NCBI RefSeq assembly: GCF_000474215.1
Contig: NZ_BAUC01000017.1
Coordinates: 120,087-184,086 of the forward strand
Origin: Edwardsiella hoshinae NBRC 105699 = ATCC 33379
GTDB lineage: Bacteria > Pseudomonadota > Gammaproteobacteria > Enterobacterales > Enterobacteriaceae
DNA: 64,000 nucleotides
Direction of reading: 5' to 3'
The notes below the pieces were generated by a model, which did not search any database, was not told the DNA's origin, and was given only the letters and a program-made list of their open reading frames with translations. The position numbers and the translations under genes are program-made. Positions 1 through 8,602 of the stretch are shown here, piece by piece (within the stretch, counting starts at the first letter, position 1; every line of letters begins with the position of its first letter).

Positions 1-1145
1 AGCCCTTGATCTGGCGTCGCTCGGCTCAACATGCCGCCTTCAGCGCCGGTTTTGCGCTGGTGGCGCGGCGCGTTGATTTCAACCACGGTGGCTACCTGCC
101 AACCCCTCAGTTGCGTGTTGTCGCCGTCGGCGCATCCCCCCAGGCGATGCAGTTACAAGGGGCGCTGCATGCGGGTGCCATCGGGCCGATCCGGCTGACG
201 GGACGCTGGGACGGTCGTCGTCTGCGCGGGCAAGCCTGGTGGCGAAGCCAGCCGATGCAGGTCTTTCAACCGTTACTGGCGCCCTCGCTAGGCATGCAAC
301 TGTATGCCGGGCGTTTTCATGCCCAAGCGGCCTTTTCTGCGGCGCGGGGACAGGGATTTATCGCCGGGGGCCATCTTCAGGCCCAGCGGGTTGCGCTCTG
401 GCTGAAAGAGGGACGGGTTGATGGGTTGGATCTGACGCTGCCTTATCGTCTGCACGACAAGCGTTGGCAACTCGGGCCGCATGGGCCGGCGACCTTGCGT
501 ATCGATCGTCTGGTCAATCAATTCGATCTGCAACAGATCCGCGCGGATTTCCAGGGCTATTATCCCTACAGTGAGGCCTATCCGTTGACCGTGCGAGAGG
601 TAAGCGCCAGGCTGTTTGGCGGTGAGCTGGCCTTTTCCCAGTTGCGTCTGCCGCAACACCAGGCGACGGTATTGCGTCTGCATGATATCGAATTGAGCGA
701 ACTGATCACTGCACTCAAGGTGAAGCAGTTTGCTCTGTCGGGACGGGTGGAGGGCGCGTTGCCACTCTATCTGCACAACCCGCAGTGGATCATCCACCAG
801 GGATGGTTCGCCAACACCCAACCAATCACTCTGCGTCTGGATAAAGATACGGTGGATGCGGTGGCGAGCAATAACCTGGCCGGAGGTGCGGCGTTGGATT
901 GGCTGCGCTATATGGAGGTGGGCCGTTCCCATGCCCGTCTCGATTTGAGTAATCTGGGCGAACTGACGTTGAATGCCACCTTGTATGGCGTCAACCGCGT
1001 CAAGGATCGGCGCCGGGTCATCGCGCTCAATTACCGCCAACGGGAGAATGTCTTCCAGCTGTGGCGCAGTCTGCGCTTTGGCGATAACTTACAGGCCTGG
1101 CTGGCGTCCCGCCTGGCCCGGATGACGAGGAATCAGCATGAGTAA
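1..1145 (+). CDS. ydbH: YdbH family protein, C-terminal part
   Basis: The gene enters from the left edge, so only about 380 C-terminal residues are visible. The visible part is rich in alternating hydrophobic and polar stretches, as expected of the AsmA-like beta-groove proteins (YhdP, TamB, YdbH) that carry phospholipid from the inner to the outer membrane across the periplasm. Identification rests largely on order: the stop codon overlaps the start of ynbE by 8 bp and ydbL follows, the same trio as in E. coli. YnbE is known to partner YdbH at the outer membrane. The 5' end and the N-terminal membrane anchor lie outside the window. Confidence 0.85.
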   Translation, partial: PLIWRRSAQHAAFSAGFALVARRVDFNHGGYLPTPQLRVVAVGASPQAMQLQGALHAGAIGPIRLTGRWDGRRLRGQAWWRSQPMQVFQPLLAPSLGMQLYAGRFHAQAAFSAARGQGFIAGGHLQAQRVALWLKEGRVDGLDLTLPYRLHDKRWQLGPHGPATLRIDRLVNQFDLQQIRADFQGYYPYSEAYPLTVREVSARLFGGELAFSQLRLPQHQATVLRLHDIELSELITALKVKQFALSGRVEGALPLYLHNPQWIIHQGWFANTQPITLRLDKDTVDAVASNNLAGGAALDWLRYMEVGRSHARLDLSNLGELTLNATLYGVNRVKDRRRVIALNYRQRENVFQLWRSLRFGDNLQAWLASRLARMTRNQHE

Positions 1146-1332
1146 CGCGATGAGGATGGGGCCAGCGTTAATGCTGGCGCTGCTGGTGATGGGGTGTACG
1201 CCGCGCATTGAGGTGGCGGCGCCGACCCAGCCGATCACCATCAATATGAATGTGAAGATTGAACATGATATTCACATCACCTTGGATAAAGAAGTGGAAG
1301 CCCTGTTGAAGTCTCAACCCGGCCTATTCTAA
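1138..1332 (+). CDS. ynbE: YnbE family small outer-membrane lipoprotein
   Basis: A 64-residue protein with a short hydrophobic signal and a lipobox ending in MGC (LLVMGC, cysteine near residue 20), so it should be lipidated and held at the outer membrane. The mature part contains a beta-strand-like stretch (PITINMNVKIEHDIHITL). In E. coli YnbE multimers extend the YdbH beta-sheet and so complete the lipid bridge. The start codon overlaps the end of ydbH, implying translational coupling. Length matches the family (about 61 residues in E. coli). Confidence 0.9.
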   Translation: MSNAMRMGPALMLALLVMGCTPRIEVAAPTQPITINMNVKIEHDIHITLDKEVEALLKSQPGLF

Positions 1333-1341
1333 GGGGGACGC

Positions 1342-1674
1342 ATGAACCGTTATCTTGCAGGATTGCTGGGCATACTGTTGGCGCTGAGTCTGGCATCACC
1401 GGCCTGGGCCCTGACGTTGGATGAGGCGCGTGCCAGTGGGCGCGTGGGGGAAACCTTGGCGGGGTATCTGGCGGCACGGAGCCAGGACAGTGCGACGTTG
1501 GCGCTGGTGGCGCGGGTCAACCAGGGGCGGGCGCAGCGCTACCAGGCACTGGCACAGCGCAATGGCGTGAGTCGCGCGAGCGTGGCGCGTTTGGCCGGTG
1601 AGAAGCTGGTGGCGCGCGCCCGCCGAGGGGAGTATGTCCAGGGCATGAATGGCTTGTGGCTGCGCAAGCCGTAA
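1342..1674 (+). CDS. ydbL: YdbL family periplasmic protein (DUF1318)
   Basis: A 110-residue protein with a clear Sec signal peptide ending near ALA-SPAWA (about residue 23). The mature part is alpha-helical and rich in Ala and Arg (ARASGRVGETLAGYLAAR at its start), typical of YdbL. In E. coli YdbL is thought to act as a chaperone-like regulator of the YdbH-YnbE bridge. It starts 9 bp after ynbE behind a GGGGG-type ribosome site, so the three genes form one operon. Confidence 0.88.
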   Translation: MNRYLAGLLGILLALSLASPAWALTLDEARASGRVGETLAGYLAARSQDSATLALVARVNQGRAQRYQALAQRNGVSRASVARLAGEKLVARARRGEYVQGMNGLWLRKP

Positions 1675-1993
1675 GGGCGCGCGTTACCGGTGCGACACGC
1701 CGTTGCCGCCTGGCTTGAGCCCGCCGATCTGCGTAGGGCCGGCGCGGATGACGAGGGCGTATGTCCGCAGGCAGCCGTCACCGTATTACTTGGGCGTTTG
1801 TGCGCTAGGCGGCGAGTGAGCGGCGAACACGACTATTCTGTTGGAAGAATGCGGCGTAGCGTCGCAGTAAATTGCGCGTGGCGTCACACTCCGATGCGGC
1901 GGTGGGCTGTGGTAAGATAAGCTTATGCCAGGATATTAACTGCCGCGTCGGCGTTGACTCGCCACGCGGGTACCGTTCCAAGGAATTCTGATC
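1675..1993. other. Intergenic region between ydbL and hrpA
   Basis: About 320 bp with no convincing gene. The open frame at 1690-1920 has Arg/Trp-rich composition typical of a chance reading of GC-rich DNA. The hrpA promoter is presumably here, but I see no site I would defend. Confidence 0.5.
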
Positions 1994-4900
1994 GTGAAAT
2001 CCCCGCTTGCTGCGCTGGTCAACCAGCTTGATGATGTCATGTTGCGCGATCGTCAGCGTTTATTGCGCCGTATTCAGGGCGCCAAGAAGATAACTCAGCC
2101 TGCCGCGTTGCAGGAGATCGCCGCAACGTTAGCCAGCGATATTGCCCAGGCGCGCCAGCAGACCGCCAATCGGCGCGCCGCCTGTCCCACGATAAATTAC
2201 CCGCCGGGGCTACCGGTCAGTCAGAAGCGGGAGGCGTTATTGGCGGCGATCCGTGACCACCAAGTGGTGATCGTGGCCGGCGAGACCGGTTCGGGTAAGA
2301 CCACCCAGTTGCCCAAGATGTGCCTGGAGTTAGGGCGTGGCATACGGGGAATGATCGGCCACAGTCAGCCGCGTCGTCTGGCCGCTCGCTCGGTGGCCGA
2401 GCGTATCGCCCATGAGCTGGAGACCCCCTTAGGGGGGTGTGTGGGCTATAAGGTACGCTTTAGCGATCAGGTTGGTGAGAATACCTTGGTCAAACTGATG
2501 ACCGACGGGATCTTGCTGGCGGAGATCCAGCAAGACCGGATGTTGATGCAATATGACACCCTGATCATCGACGAGGCCCATGAACGTAGCCTCAATATCG
2601 ACTTCATTTTGGGCTATCTGCGCCAGCTGTTGCCGAAGCGTCCAGATCTGAAGGTGATCATTACTTCGGCGACCATCGATCCACAGCGTTTTTCGCGTCA
2701 CTTCAATCAGGCGCCGATCATCGAGGTTTCCGGACGGACTTACCCGGTTGAGGTACGCTACCGACCGATCGCCGATGGCGACGCTGAACGTGATCAGACC
2801 CAGGCGATCATCGATGCCGTGGATGAATTGAGTCACGAGGCGCCGGGCGATATTCTAATTTTTATGAGCGGGGAGCGGGAGATCCGTGATACCGCCGATG
2901 CCTTAACGCGTTTGGCGCTGCCGCATACTGAAGTGTTACCGCTATATGCCCGTCTCTCTGCCGCCGAGCAGAATCGGGTGTTTCACGCCCATAGCGGACG
3001 GCGCATCGTGCTGGCCACCAACGTGGCAGAAACGTCCCTGACCGTGCCGGGGATCAAATACGTCATCGATCCCGGTAACGCGCGCATTAGCCGTTATAGC
3101 TATCGTACCAAGGTACAACGTCTGCCGATCGAGCCGATCTCGCAGGCCTCCGCCAATCAGCGTAAGGGGCGTTGTGGACGGGTTTCCGACGGTATCTGCA
3201 TCCGCTTGTATGATGAGCAAGACTTCTTGTCGCGTCCCGCCTTTACCGATCCCGAAATCCTGCGTACCAACCTGGCGTCGGTGATCTTGCAGATGACGGC
3301 GTTGGGGCTGGGCGATATCGCCGCCTTTCCGTTCGTTGAGGCTCCGGATAAGCGCAATATCCAGGACGGGGTACGCTTGCTGGAGGAGTTGGGCGCAGTC
3401 ACCGTGAATGCGCAAGGGCATCAGCAACTGACCGCCTTGGGGCGTCAACTGGCCCAATTGCCGATCGATCCACGCCTGGCGCGCATGGTGATCGAGGGCG
3501 AACGTAACGGTGCCTTACGCGAGGTGATGGTGATCGCTGCCGGTTTGTCGATCCAAGATCCGCGGGAGCGTCCCGCCGATCGTCCCCAGGCGGCGGATGA
3601 GAAGCACCGGCGCTTCCAGGATAAAGAGAGCGATTTCCTGGCGTTGGTTAATCTGTGGGACTATCTGCGCGCGCAGCAACAGGCGCTCTCCAGCAATCAG
3701 CTGCGGCGTCTGTGTAAGAACGAGTTTCTCAATTACCTGCGGGTGCGCGAATGGCAAGATATTTATACCCAGTTACGCCAGGTGGTGAAGTCGCTCGGCT
3801 TTCATATCAATAGCGCGCCGGCCGATTATCGCGCGCTACATGGTGCGCTCTTGAGTGGGCTGTTGTCCCATATCGGCCAAAAGGACGTCGAGAAGCAGGA
3901 GTTTACCGGGGCGCGTAACGCGCGTTTCGCCATCTTCCCTGGCTCGGCCTTGTTTAAGAAGCCGCCCAAGTGGACCATGGTGGCGGAGCTGGTGGAGACC
4001 TCACGTCTGTGGGGGCGCATGGCGGCACGAATCGATCCAGAATGGATCGAACCGCTGGCGCAGCATCTGATTAAGCGCAGCTACAGTGATCCGCATTGGG
4101 AAAAGGGGCAGGGCGCGGTGATGGCCAGCGAGAAGGTCACTCTCTACGGTCTGCCGATCGTCAATGAACGACGGGTCAATTATAGCCGCATCGATCCGCT
4201 ATTGTGCCGCGAGCTCTTCATTCGTCACGCCTTGGTGCAAGGCGAGTGGCAAGCCAAATACGCCTTCCTACGCGCCAATCAACGCCTGCGCAGCGAGGTC
4301 GAGGAGTTGGAGCACAAGTCGCGGCGGCGCGATATTTTGGTGGATGACGAAACGTTGTTCGCCTTCTACGATCAACGTATCGGTCAAGAGGTGGTATCGA
4401 CACGTCACTTCGATAGCTGGTGGAAGAAGGCGAGCGCCGCGCAACCGGAGTTGCTCAACTTCGAGAAATCGATGCTGATCAAAGAGGGGGCCGGGCGTAT
4501 CAGCGCGCAGGACTACCCTAATGTCTGGCAACAGGGGAACTTCCGTCTGCGTCTCTCTTACCAGTTTGAACCGGGTGCCGACGCCGACGGGGTGACGGTA
4601 CATATTCCGCTGGCGATCCTGAATCAGATTTCGGATCACGGCTTTGATTGGCAAATCCCCGGCATCCGCCGCGAGCGGGTGATCGCGCTGATCAAGTCGC
4701 TGCCCAAACCGCTGCGGCGTAACTTCGTGCCGGCGCCCAACTACGCCGAGGCTTTCCTGGCGCGTGCTACGCCGTTGGCGCTGCCATTGTTGGAGTCGTT
4801 GGAGAACGAACTGCGTCGCATGACTGGCGTGACAGTGTCACGTGATGATTGGCAGTTGGCGCAGGTGCCGGATCACCTTAGCGTCACCTTCCGGGTGGTC

Positions 4901-5878
4901 GACGAACGCAATCGGCCATTGGCCGAGGGCAAGTCGCTGGAGGCACTAAAGTTGCGCCTCAAGGATCGGCTGCAACAGACGCTCTCCGCCGTGGCCGACG
5001 ACGGCTTGGAACAGCAGGGATTACACCTGTGGAGTTTCGGCGAATTGCCGCAGTGTTACGAGCAAAAGCGCGGTAATTACGCCATTAAGGCTTATCCGGC
5101 GCTGGTGGACGATAAGGACAGCGTGGCGATCAAACTGTTCGAGACGGAACAGGAACAACAGCAGGCCATGGGCGCGGGGCTGCGCCGCCTGCTGTTGCTA
5201 AACATCCCTTCGCCGGTGAAGTACCTGCACGAAAAACTGCCGAATAAGGCCAAGCTGGGCTTGTACTTCAACCCCTATGGCAAGGTGCTGGAGTTAATCG
5301 ATGATTGTATCGCCTGCGGTGTAGATGCGTTGATTGCCCGCCACGGCGGGGCGGTCTGGCAGGAGGCGGCCTTCGCCGCGTTGCATGAGCAGGTGCGGGC
5401 CGAGCTGAACGAGACGGTGGTTAGTATCGCCGCCCAGGTGGAGCGTATCCTGACTTGCGCCAATGGCATCAATAAACGCCTGAAAGGGCGAGTCGACATG
5501 ACGATGGCCTTGGCGCTCGCCGATATCAAGGCGCAGATGGGCGGGCTTATCTACCGTGGCTTTGTCACGGCGACCGGCGCCGAGCGCTTGGCGGATGTCG
5601 AGCGTTACTTGCATGCCATCGAACGGCGTCTGGAGAAGTTGGGCGTCGATCCGCATCGTGATCGGGCGCAGATGCTGCGTGTCGAGCAGGTACAGCAGGC
5701 ATGGCAACAGTGGTGTCAGCGTTTGCCGGCGGTGCGGCGTCACGCGCCCGAAGTACAGGCGATCCGCTGGATGATCGAAGAGTTGCGCGTCAGTTACTTT
5801 GCCCAGCAACTGGGGACGCCGTATCCGGTCTCGGATAAGCGTATTCAACAGGCGATGGCTGCATTGGAGCAGGGCTAA
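1994..5878 (+). CDS. hrpA: ATP-dependent RNA helicase HrpA
   Basis: A 1294-residue DEAH-box helicase, close to the roughly 1300 residues of E. coli HrpA. Walker A GETGSGKT lies at residues 96-103, the DEAH box (IIDEAHERS) at about 191-199, then SAT (motif III) and the QRKGRCGR motif VI. These are followed by the winged-helix/ratchet region and the long C-terminal domain special to bacterial HrpA. HrpA is implicated in mRNA processing and in resolving stalled ribosomes. The start is GTG at 1994, preceded by AAGGA at a usable distance. It stands alone as a transcription unit, with a hairpin after the stop. Confidence 0.96.
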   Translation: MKSPLAALVNQLDDVMLRDRQRLLRRIQGAKKITQPAALQEIAATLASDIAQARQQTANRRAACPTINYPPGLPVSQKREALLAAIRDHQVVIVAGETGSGKTTQLPKMCLELGRGIRGMIGHSQPRRLAARSVAERIAHELETPLGGCVGYKVRFSDQVGENTLVKLMTDGILLAEIQQDRMLMQYDTLIIDEAHERSLNIDFILGYLRQLLPKRPDLKVIITSATIDPQRFSRHFNQAPIIEVSGRTYPVEVRYRPIADGDAERDQTQAIIDAVDELSHEAPGDILIFMSGEREIRDTADALTRLALPHTEVLPLYARLSAAEQNRVFHAHSGRRIVLATNVAETSLTVPGIKYVIDPGNARISRYSYRTKVQRLPIEPISQASANQRKGRCGRVSDGICIRLYDEQDFLSRPAFTDPEILRTNLASVILQMTALGLGDIAAFPFVEAPDKRNIQDGVRLLEELGAVTVNAQGHQQLTALGRQLAQLPIDPRLARMVIEGERNGALREVMVIAAGLSIQDPRERPADRPQAADEKHRRFQDKESDFLALVNLWDYLRAQQQALSSNQLRRLCKNEFLNYLRVREWQDIYTQLRQVVKSLGFHINSAPADYRALHGALLSGLLSHIGQKDVEKQEFTGARNARFAIFPGSALFKKPPKWTMVAELVETSRLWGRMAARIDPEWIEPLAQHLIKRSYSDPHWEKGQGAVMASEKVTLYGLPIVNERRVNYSRIDPLLCRELFIRHALVQGEWQAKYAFLRANQRLRSEVEELEHKSRRRDILVDDETLFAFYDQRIGQEVVSTRHFDSWWKKASAAQPELLNFEKSMLIKEGAGRISAQDYPNVWQQGNFRLRLSYQFEPGADADGVTVHIPLAILNQISDHGFDWQIPGIRRERVIALIKSLPKPLRRNFVPAPNYAEAFLARATPLALPLLESLENELRRMTGVTVSRDDWQLAQVPDHLSVTFRVVDERNRPLAEGKSLEALKLRLKDRLQQTLSAVADDGLEQQGLHLWSFGELPQCYEQKRGNYAIKAYPALVDDKDSVAIKLFETEQEQQQAMGAGLRRLLLLNIPSPVKYLHEKLPNKAKLGLYFNPYGKVLELIDDCIACGVDALIARHGGAVWQEAAFAALHEQVRAELNETVVSIAAQVERILTCANGINKRLKGRVDMTMALALADIKAQMGGLIYRGFVTATGAERLADVERYLHAIERRLEKLGVDPHRDRAQMLRVEQVQQAWQQWCQRLPAVRRHAPEVQAIRWMIEELRVSYFAQQLGTPYPVSDKRIQQAMAALEQG
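4106..4113 (+). other. FtsK polarity motif (KOPS), pointing right
   Basis: GGGCAGGG inside hrpA. It matches GGGNAGGG and reads toward the dif-like site. Confidence 0.55.
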
Positions 5879-5884
5879 CAACAG

Positions 5885-5909
5885 CGGGAGCGGCATGGTG
5901 TCGCTCCCG
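5885..5909. terminator. Hairpin between convergent hrpA and ydgD
   Basis: CGGGAGCG and CGCTCCCG form an 8-bp stem with a 9-nt loop between two converging genes. No strong T-run follows, so it may be a weak bidirectional terminator. Confidence 0.55.
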
Positions 5910-5916
5910 TCGCGGG

Positions 5917-6729
5917 CTATTGCATCAGGCGTAACAGCCCAGCTTGCAGCGCGGTGACCGCCACCGCGTGGTTGTCGGCTAAAGCCCGGTTTTCCGGTGC
6001 CGGCGCTGAACTCTGGATCGCGACCAAGCGCCAGCCCTGATCATCGCGCATCAGTAACGGCGAGCCGCTATCGCCTGGCAAGGTATCGCAGCGGTGGCTC
6101 AACACACCACTTTGCGCCCAGCCGGTGATCAGGCAGTCCTGATGGCGGTAGAGACCGTCCAGATGATCCTGCGGATAACCGGCTTGGGTCACCTGACGAT
6201 GTTGCGCCTTCAGCGCGGCGCTCAATGCGGGCGGTGTACCTTGCCATACCGGCAGAGGGCGAATGTTGGGAAGCGGGCCTGCGCTGATCTCGACCAGACC
6301 ATAATCCTGTGCCGCCGCCGCCGGCGGGACGATCCATCCGTCACCATCCACCTTGAGCTTATTCTTCAGTTGCGGGTTGACCCGGGTACGCAGTTGTTGC
6401 GTCTGATAGCGCCATTTTCCCCCCTCGGCGATGAAGCGTAGCGCGACGGCGCGATCGGTCTTACCCGGCGGCGCGAGCAGGCAGTGGCCGGCCGTCAACG
6501 CCCAACGTGGGGCGATCAGCGTGGCGGTACACAGATTACCGCTGGCCGTCTCGACCTGGCCGATGGCGCTCCACGGCCAGACGCTGGCATCGCTGACTCG
6601 GTCGCGATCATCATGGCCGAAGAACAATTGGCGTTGTTGTGCCGCGGTGAGGCCGTCATCCGCGTGGGCGGTAGGCAGTAGCCCTGGCGTCAATAACAGC
6701 ATGAGAGGCAATAGAGCGGGGAGGCGCAT
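5917..6729 (-). CDS. ydgD: Trypsin-like serine protease YdgD (periplasmic)
   Basis: A 270-residue secreted S1-family peptidase. I chose the ATG at 6729 because it opens directly into a signal peptide ([13 protein letters not shown] to TAHA); the longer frame adds an unlikely charged leader. The catalytic triad is visible: His in LTAGHCLL, Asp in QDYGLVEI and Ser in [10 protein letters not shown]. coli YdgD is similar and sits beside ydgU, as here. The substrate is unknown. The preceding gene on this strand is ydgU, 76 bp upstream. Confidence 0.88.
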   Translation of the reverse strand: MRLPALLPLMLLLTPGLLPTAHADDGLTAAQQRQLFFGHDDRDRVSDASVWPWSAIGQVETASGNLCTATLIAPRWALTAGHCLLAPPGKTDRAVALRFIAEGGKWRYQTQQLRTRVNPQLKNKLKVDGDGWIVPPAAAAQDYGLVEISAGPLPNIRPLPVWQGTPPALSAALKAQHRQVTQAGYPQDHLDGLYRHQDCLITGWAQSGVLSHRCDTLPGDSGSPLLMRDDQGWRLVAIQSSAPAPENRALADNHAVAVTALQAGLLRLMQ

Positions 6730-6805
6730 GATCAAATCCGTGAGTCGTCTATCATAATCAACAGTATAGTCAATATGTTGCACGCTGTGCCGGTCATCGG
6801 GCTTG

Positions 6806-6886
6806 CTACAGATAAAAACTGGCTGCAATGATACCGCACAGGATCAGCAACAGTAGCAGCAGTTCGAAGCGATAGTGGCGAAACAT
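6806..6886 (-). CDS. ydgU: YdgU-type small membrane protein (26 aa)
   Basis: A 26-codon frame: a short basic N-terminus (MFRHYRFE), then one hydrophobic helix (six Leu in a row, ILCGIIAA) and a SFYL end. E. coli has a 27-residue protein, YdgU, of similar make-up next to ydgD, and the same neighbour is present here. It probably sits in the inner membrane as a single-pass peptide. Its role is unknown. It could be cotranscribed with ydgD. Confidence 0.72.
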   Translation of the reverse strand: MFRHYRFELLLLLLILCGIIAASFYL

Positions 6887-7193
6887 AGCGATACCCTGAA
6901 GGCGCGGGCTGGCGATGACATTATGGTAGAAGATCGCCAGGATGACGACTGTGGCGGAATGGTTTCGGCGTGTAACTCTTTGTACGTGTAGGCGCTCTGT
7001 GCGCGCAGGGTGACCAGGCTATCCGTTCGACGGCGACGCCTTCACGGTCGCCATGAGAAAGCGCAGGACAAAGAAACGGCTCAGGGGGACACGCTCTGGC
7101 GAGGGGGCGAAAACGTGGGCGAGGCGAGGCCTCGTCGCTGACGGGGCGCGGGAGGACGCCTTAACATGACGCATGATCCGCTGTTCCTCTCAC

Positions 7194-7216
7194 CAATTAG
7201 TTACAACATACATTTA
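7194..7216 (-). other. Replication terminator (Ter) site, left side of fork trap
   Basis: Read on the minus strand, this site contains ATGTATGTTGTAACTAATT, the same 19 bases as the site upstream of tus at 51.6 kb. It includes the 15-bp GTATGTTGTAACTAA of E. coli TerB. The conserved G:C pair at Ter position 6 lies at 7211, on the right side. By E. coli Tus-Ter polarity the site should therefore arrest forks moving from right to left and let left-to-right forks pass. It lies in non-coding DNA between ydgU and hipB. Confidence 0.9.
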
Positions 7217-7274
7217 GTGCCATCCCCCGCCACCGGAACATTATCGTCGCCGAAAAGATCCTTTCAGCAAATAA

Positions 7275-7282
7275 GGGCAGGG
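7275..7282 (+). other. FtsK polarity motif (KOPS), pointing right
   Basis: GGGCAGGG in the hipB upstream region, oriented toward dif. Confidence 0.5.
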
Positions 7283-7401
7283 GGAGAAAAGATTTCGCTC
7301 CCTCTCGCAGGGGGTATTATCCCTTATAACGGATAATTTATATTTAGCCGCTATAGGGGTTATTTTTGTTTTATCCTCTCAGAAGGAGTAAGGAGAACAA
7401 G

Positions 7402-7653
7402 ATGAAAGTGACCTCCGCAGAGGCGCTCGCGGCAGCGGTACGCGATCAACGTAAGTGTCGCCGTCTCACCCAAAAGGAGACGGCGGCGCAAGTGGGGATC
7501 AAGCAGAGCACCGTATCGGGATTCGAGACTCACCCACAGGCAACAAAGCTGGACACCTTGTTTAAGATCCTCGCCGCACTCGAGCTAGAGTTGCAGGTGG
7601 TGCCTCGGGGCAGTACCGTTGACGTGGGTGGCGGCTGGACTAAGGAATGGTAA
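7402..7653 (+). CDS. hipB: HipB-like antitoxin / transcriptional repressor
   Basis: An 83-residue XRE-type DNA-binding protein. The helix-turn-helix is at about residues 23-50 (LTQKETAAQVGIKQSTVSGFE), followed by a helix like HipB's FKILAALELELQV. The C-terminus ends in EW, as in E. coli HipB, where the last Trp reaches the toxin and also serves as a degradation signal. The ATG at 7402 is chosen because AAGGAG sits 6 bases upstream. HipB normally neutralises the HipA kinase and represses its own operon. The downstream hipA is broken, so this is an antitoxin without a toxin. Confidence 0.9.
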   Translation: MKVTSAEALAAAVRDQRKCRRLTQKETAAQVGIKQSTVSGFETHPQATKLDTLFKILAALELELQVVPRGSTVDVGGGWTKEW

Positions 7654-7655
7654 CG

Positions 7656-8578
7656 ATGAAGACGCAGTCGCTGAATGTCGCGATGAATGGCGAGTGGGTC
7701 GGTACATTGTGGCGGGCCGCCAATGGTGCCATGTCGTTTCAATATACGGCGACATGGTTGGCTGAACCGGGAGCGCGCGCCATCTCCCTGTCGTTACCGC
7801 TCTAGCATGGCCGCCATAAGGGCGAGGCCGTCTATAATTTCTTTAGCAATTTGTTACCCGACTCTGAGGCGATCATTGCCAGGATGCAGGCGCGCTTTCA
7901 AGTGAAAACGCGTCATCCTTTCGATTTACTCGCCAGTGTGGGCCGCGATGGCGTCGGCGCGATCCAACTGTTCCCTCCGGATACGCCGATGCCATCGGTG
8001 ATGACGATGCAGGCGACGCCATTGAGCGAACAGGAGGTCGAGGCCTTGCTCGCGGGGTATCAGATGGCTCCTTTGGGGATGACCACCGAGGCTGATTTCC
8101 GCATTTCATTGGTCGGGGCGCAAGAAAAAACGGCGTTGCTCTGGTATCAGGGGCGCTGGCAACGGCCGCAAGGTAGTACCCCGGCGGCGCGTTTCGCATG
8201 ACCCCGCTATACGACATTATGTCTGCCTTTCCGCTTTTTCAACGCGGCGGTATTCCCGAGCGTAAGGCTAAGATGGCGATGGCGCTGCTAGGAAAGCATC
8301 GTCAGTACCATTTTGCGCAGATCTTGCCGCGTCATTTTATCACTAGCGCCGCGCGCGTCGGTTTCTCTCCGACAGTGGCAGCGGAACTGATGGCGGAGAT
8401 GGCCGCCGGGGCTGAGCGCGCGATCGCTCGGGTGAGTGCCGAATTACCCGCCACCTTCCCCAGCCATATTGGTGAGGCCATCTTTAGTGGTCTACGCCGC
8501 CAGGCGACTAAGATCCAGGCTTGGTGTGCCAGTGAGGGCGTAGCACACCAAGGGGATGATAGTGCGATCTCTGTGTAG
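7656..8578 (+). pseudogene. hipA: hipA pseudogene (HipA serine/threonine kinase toxin remnant)
   Basis: The frame starting at 7656, 2 bp after hipB, translates as a HipA N-terminus (MNGEWVGTL, then LSLSLPL). It hits TAG at 7803, where E. coli HipA has Gln (LSLSLPLQ), so a single CAG-to-TAG change fits. The same frame then continues as HipA (VYNFFSNLLPDSEAI, FDLLASVGRD, DFRISLVGAQEKTALL) to about 8195. From there homology jumps to the C-terminal part in another frame (TPLYDIMSAFPLF, to 8578). Compared with the 440-residue E. coli protein about 140-150 residues are missing, including the kinase catalytic loop. The toxin cannot be active. Confidence 0.92.
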
Positions 8579-8602
8579 CGAGCGCGTGGCGTTTTTCGAG
8601 CA

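Larger units (their letters stand above)
6887..7401. other. Intergenic region containing a Ter site
   Basis: About 515 bp with no gene that I can support. It holds the Ter site at 7194-7216 and a KOPS-like motif at 7275-7282. The last 100 bp before hipB are AT-rich (TTATAACGGATAATTTATAT) and include imperfect inverted TTAT/ATAA repeats, where a HipB operator and promoter would be expected. E. coli has the asr gene in the comparable place upstream of ydgU; I see none here. Confidence 0.55.

Noticed and set aside
288..1040. 250-codon frame on the minus strand inside ydbH
   Set aside because: Antisense shadow of ydbH in GC-rich DNA.
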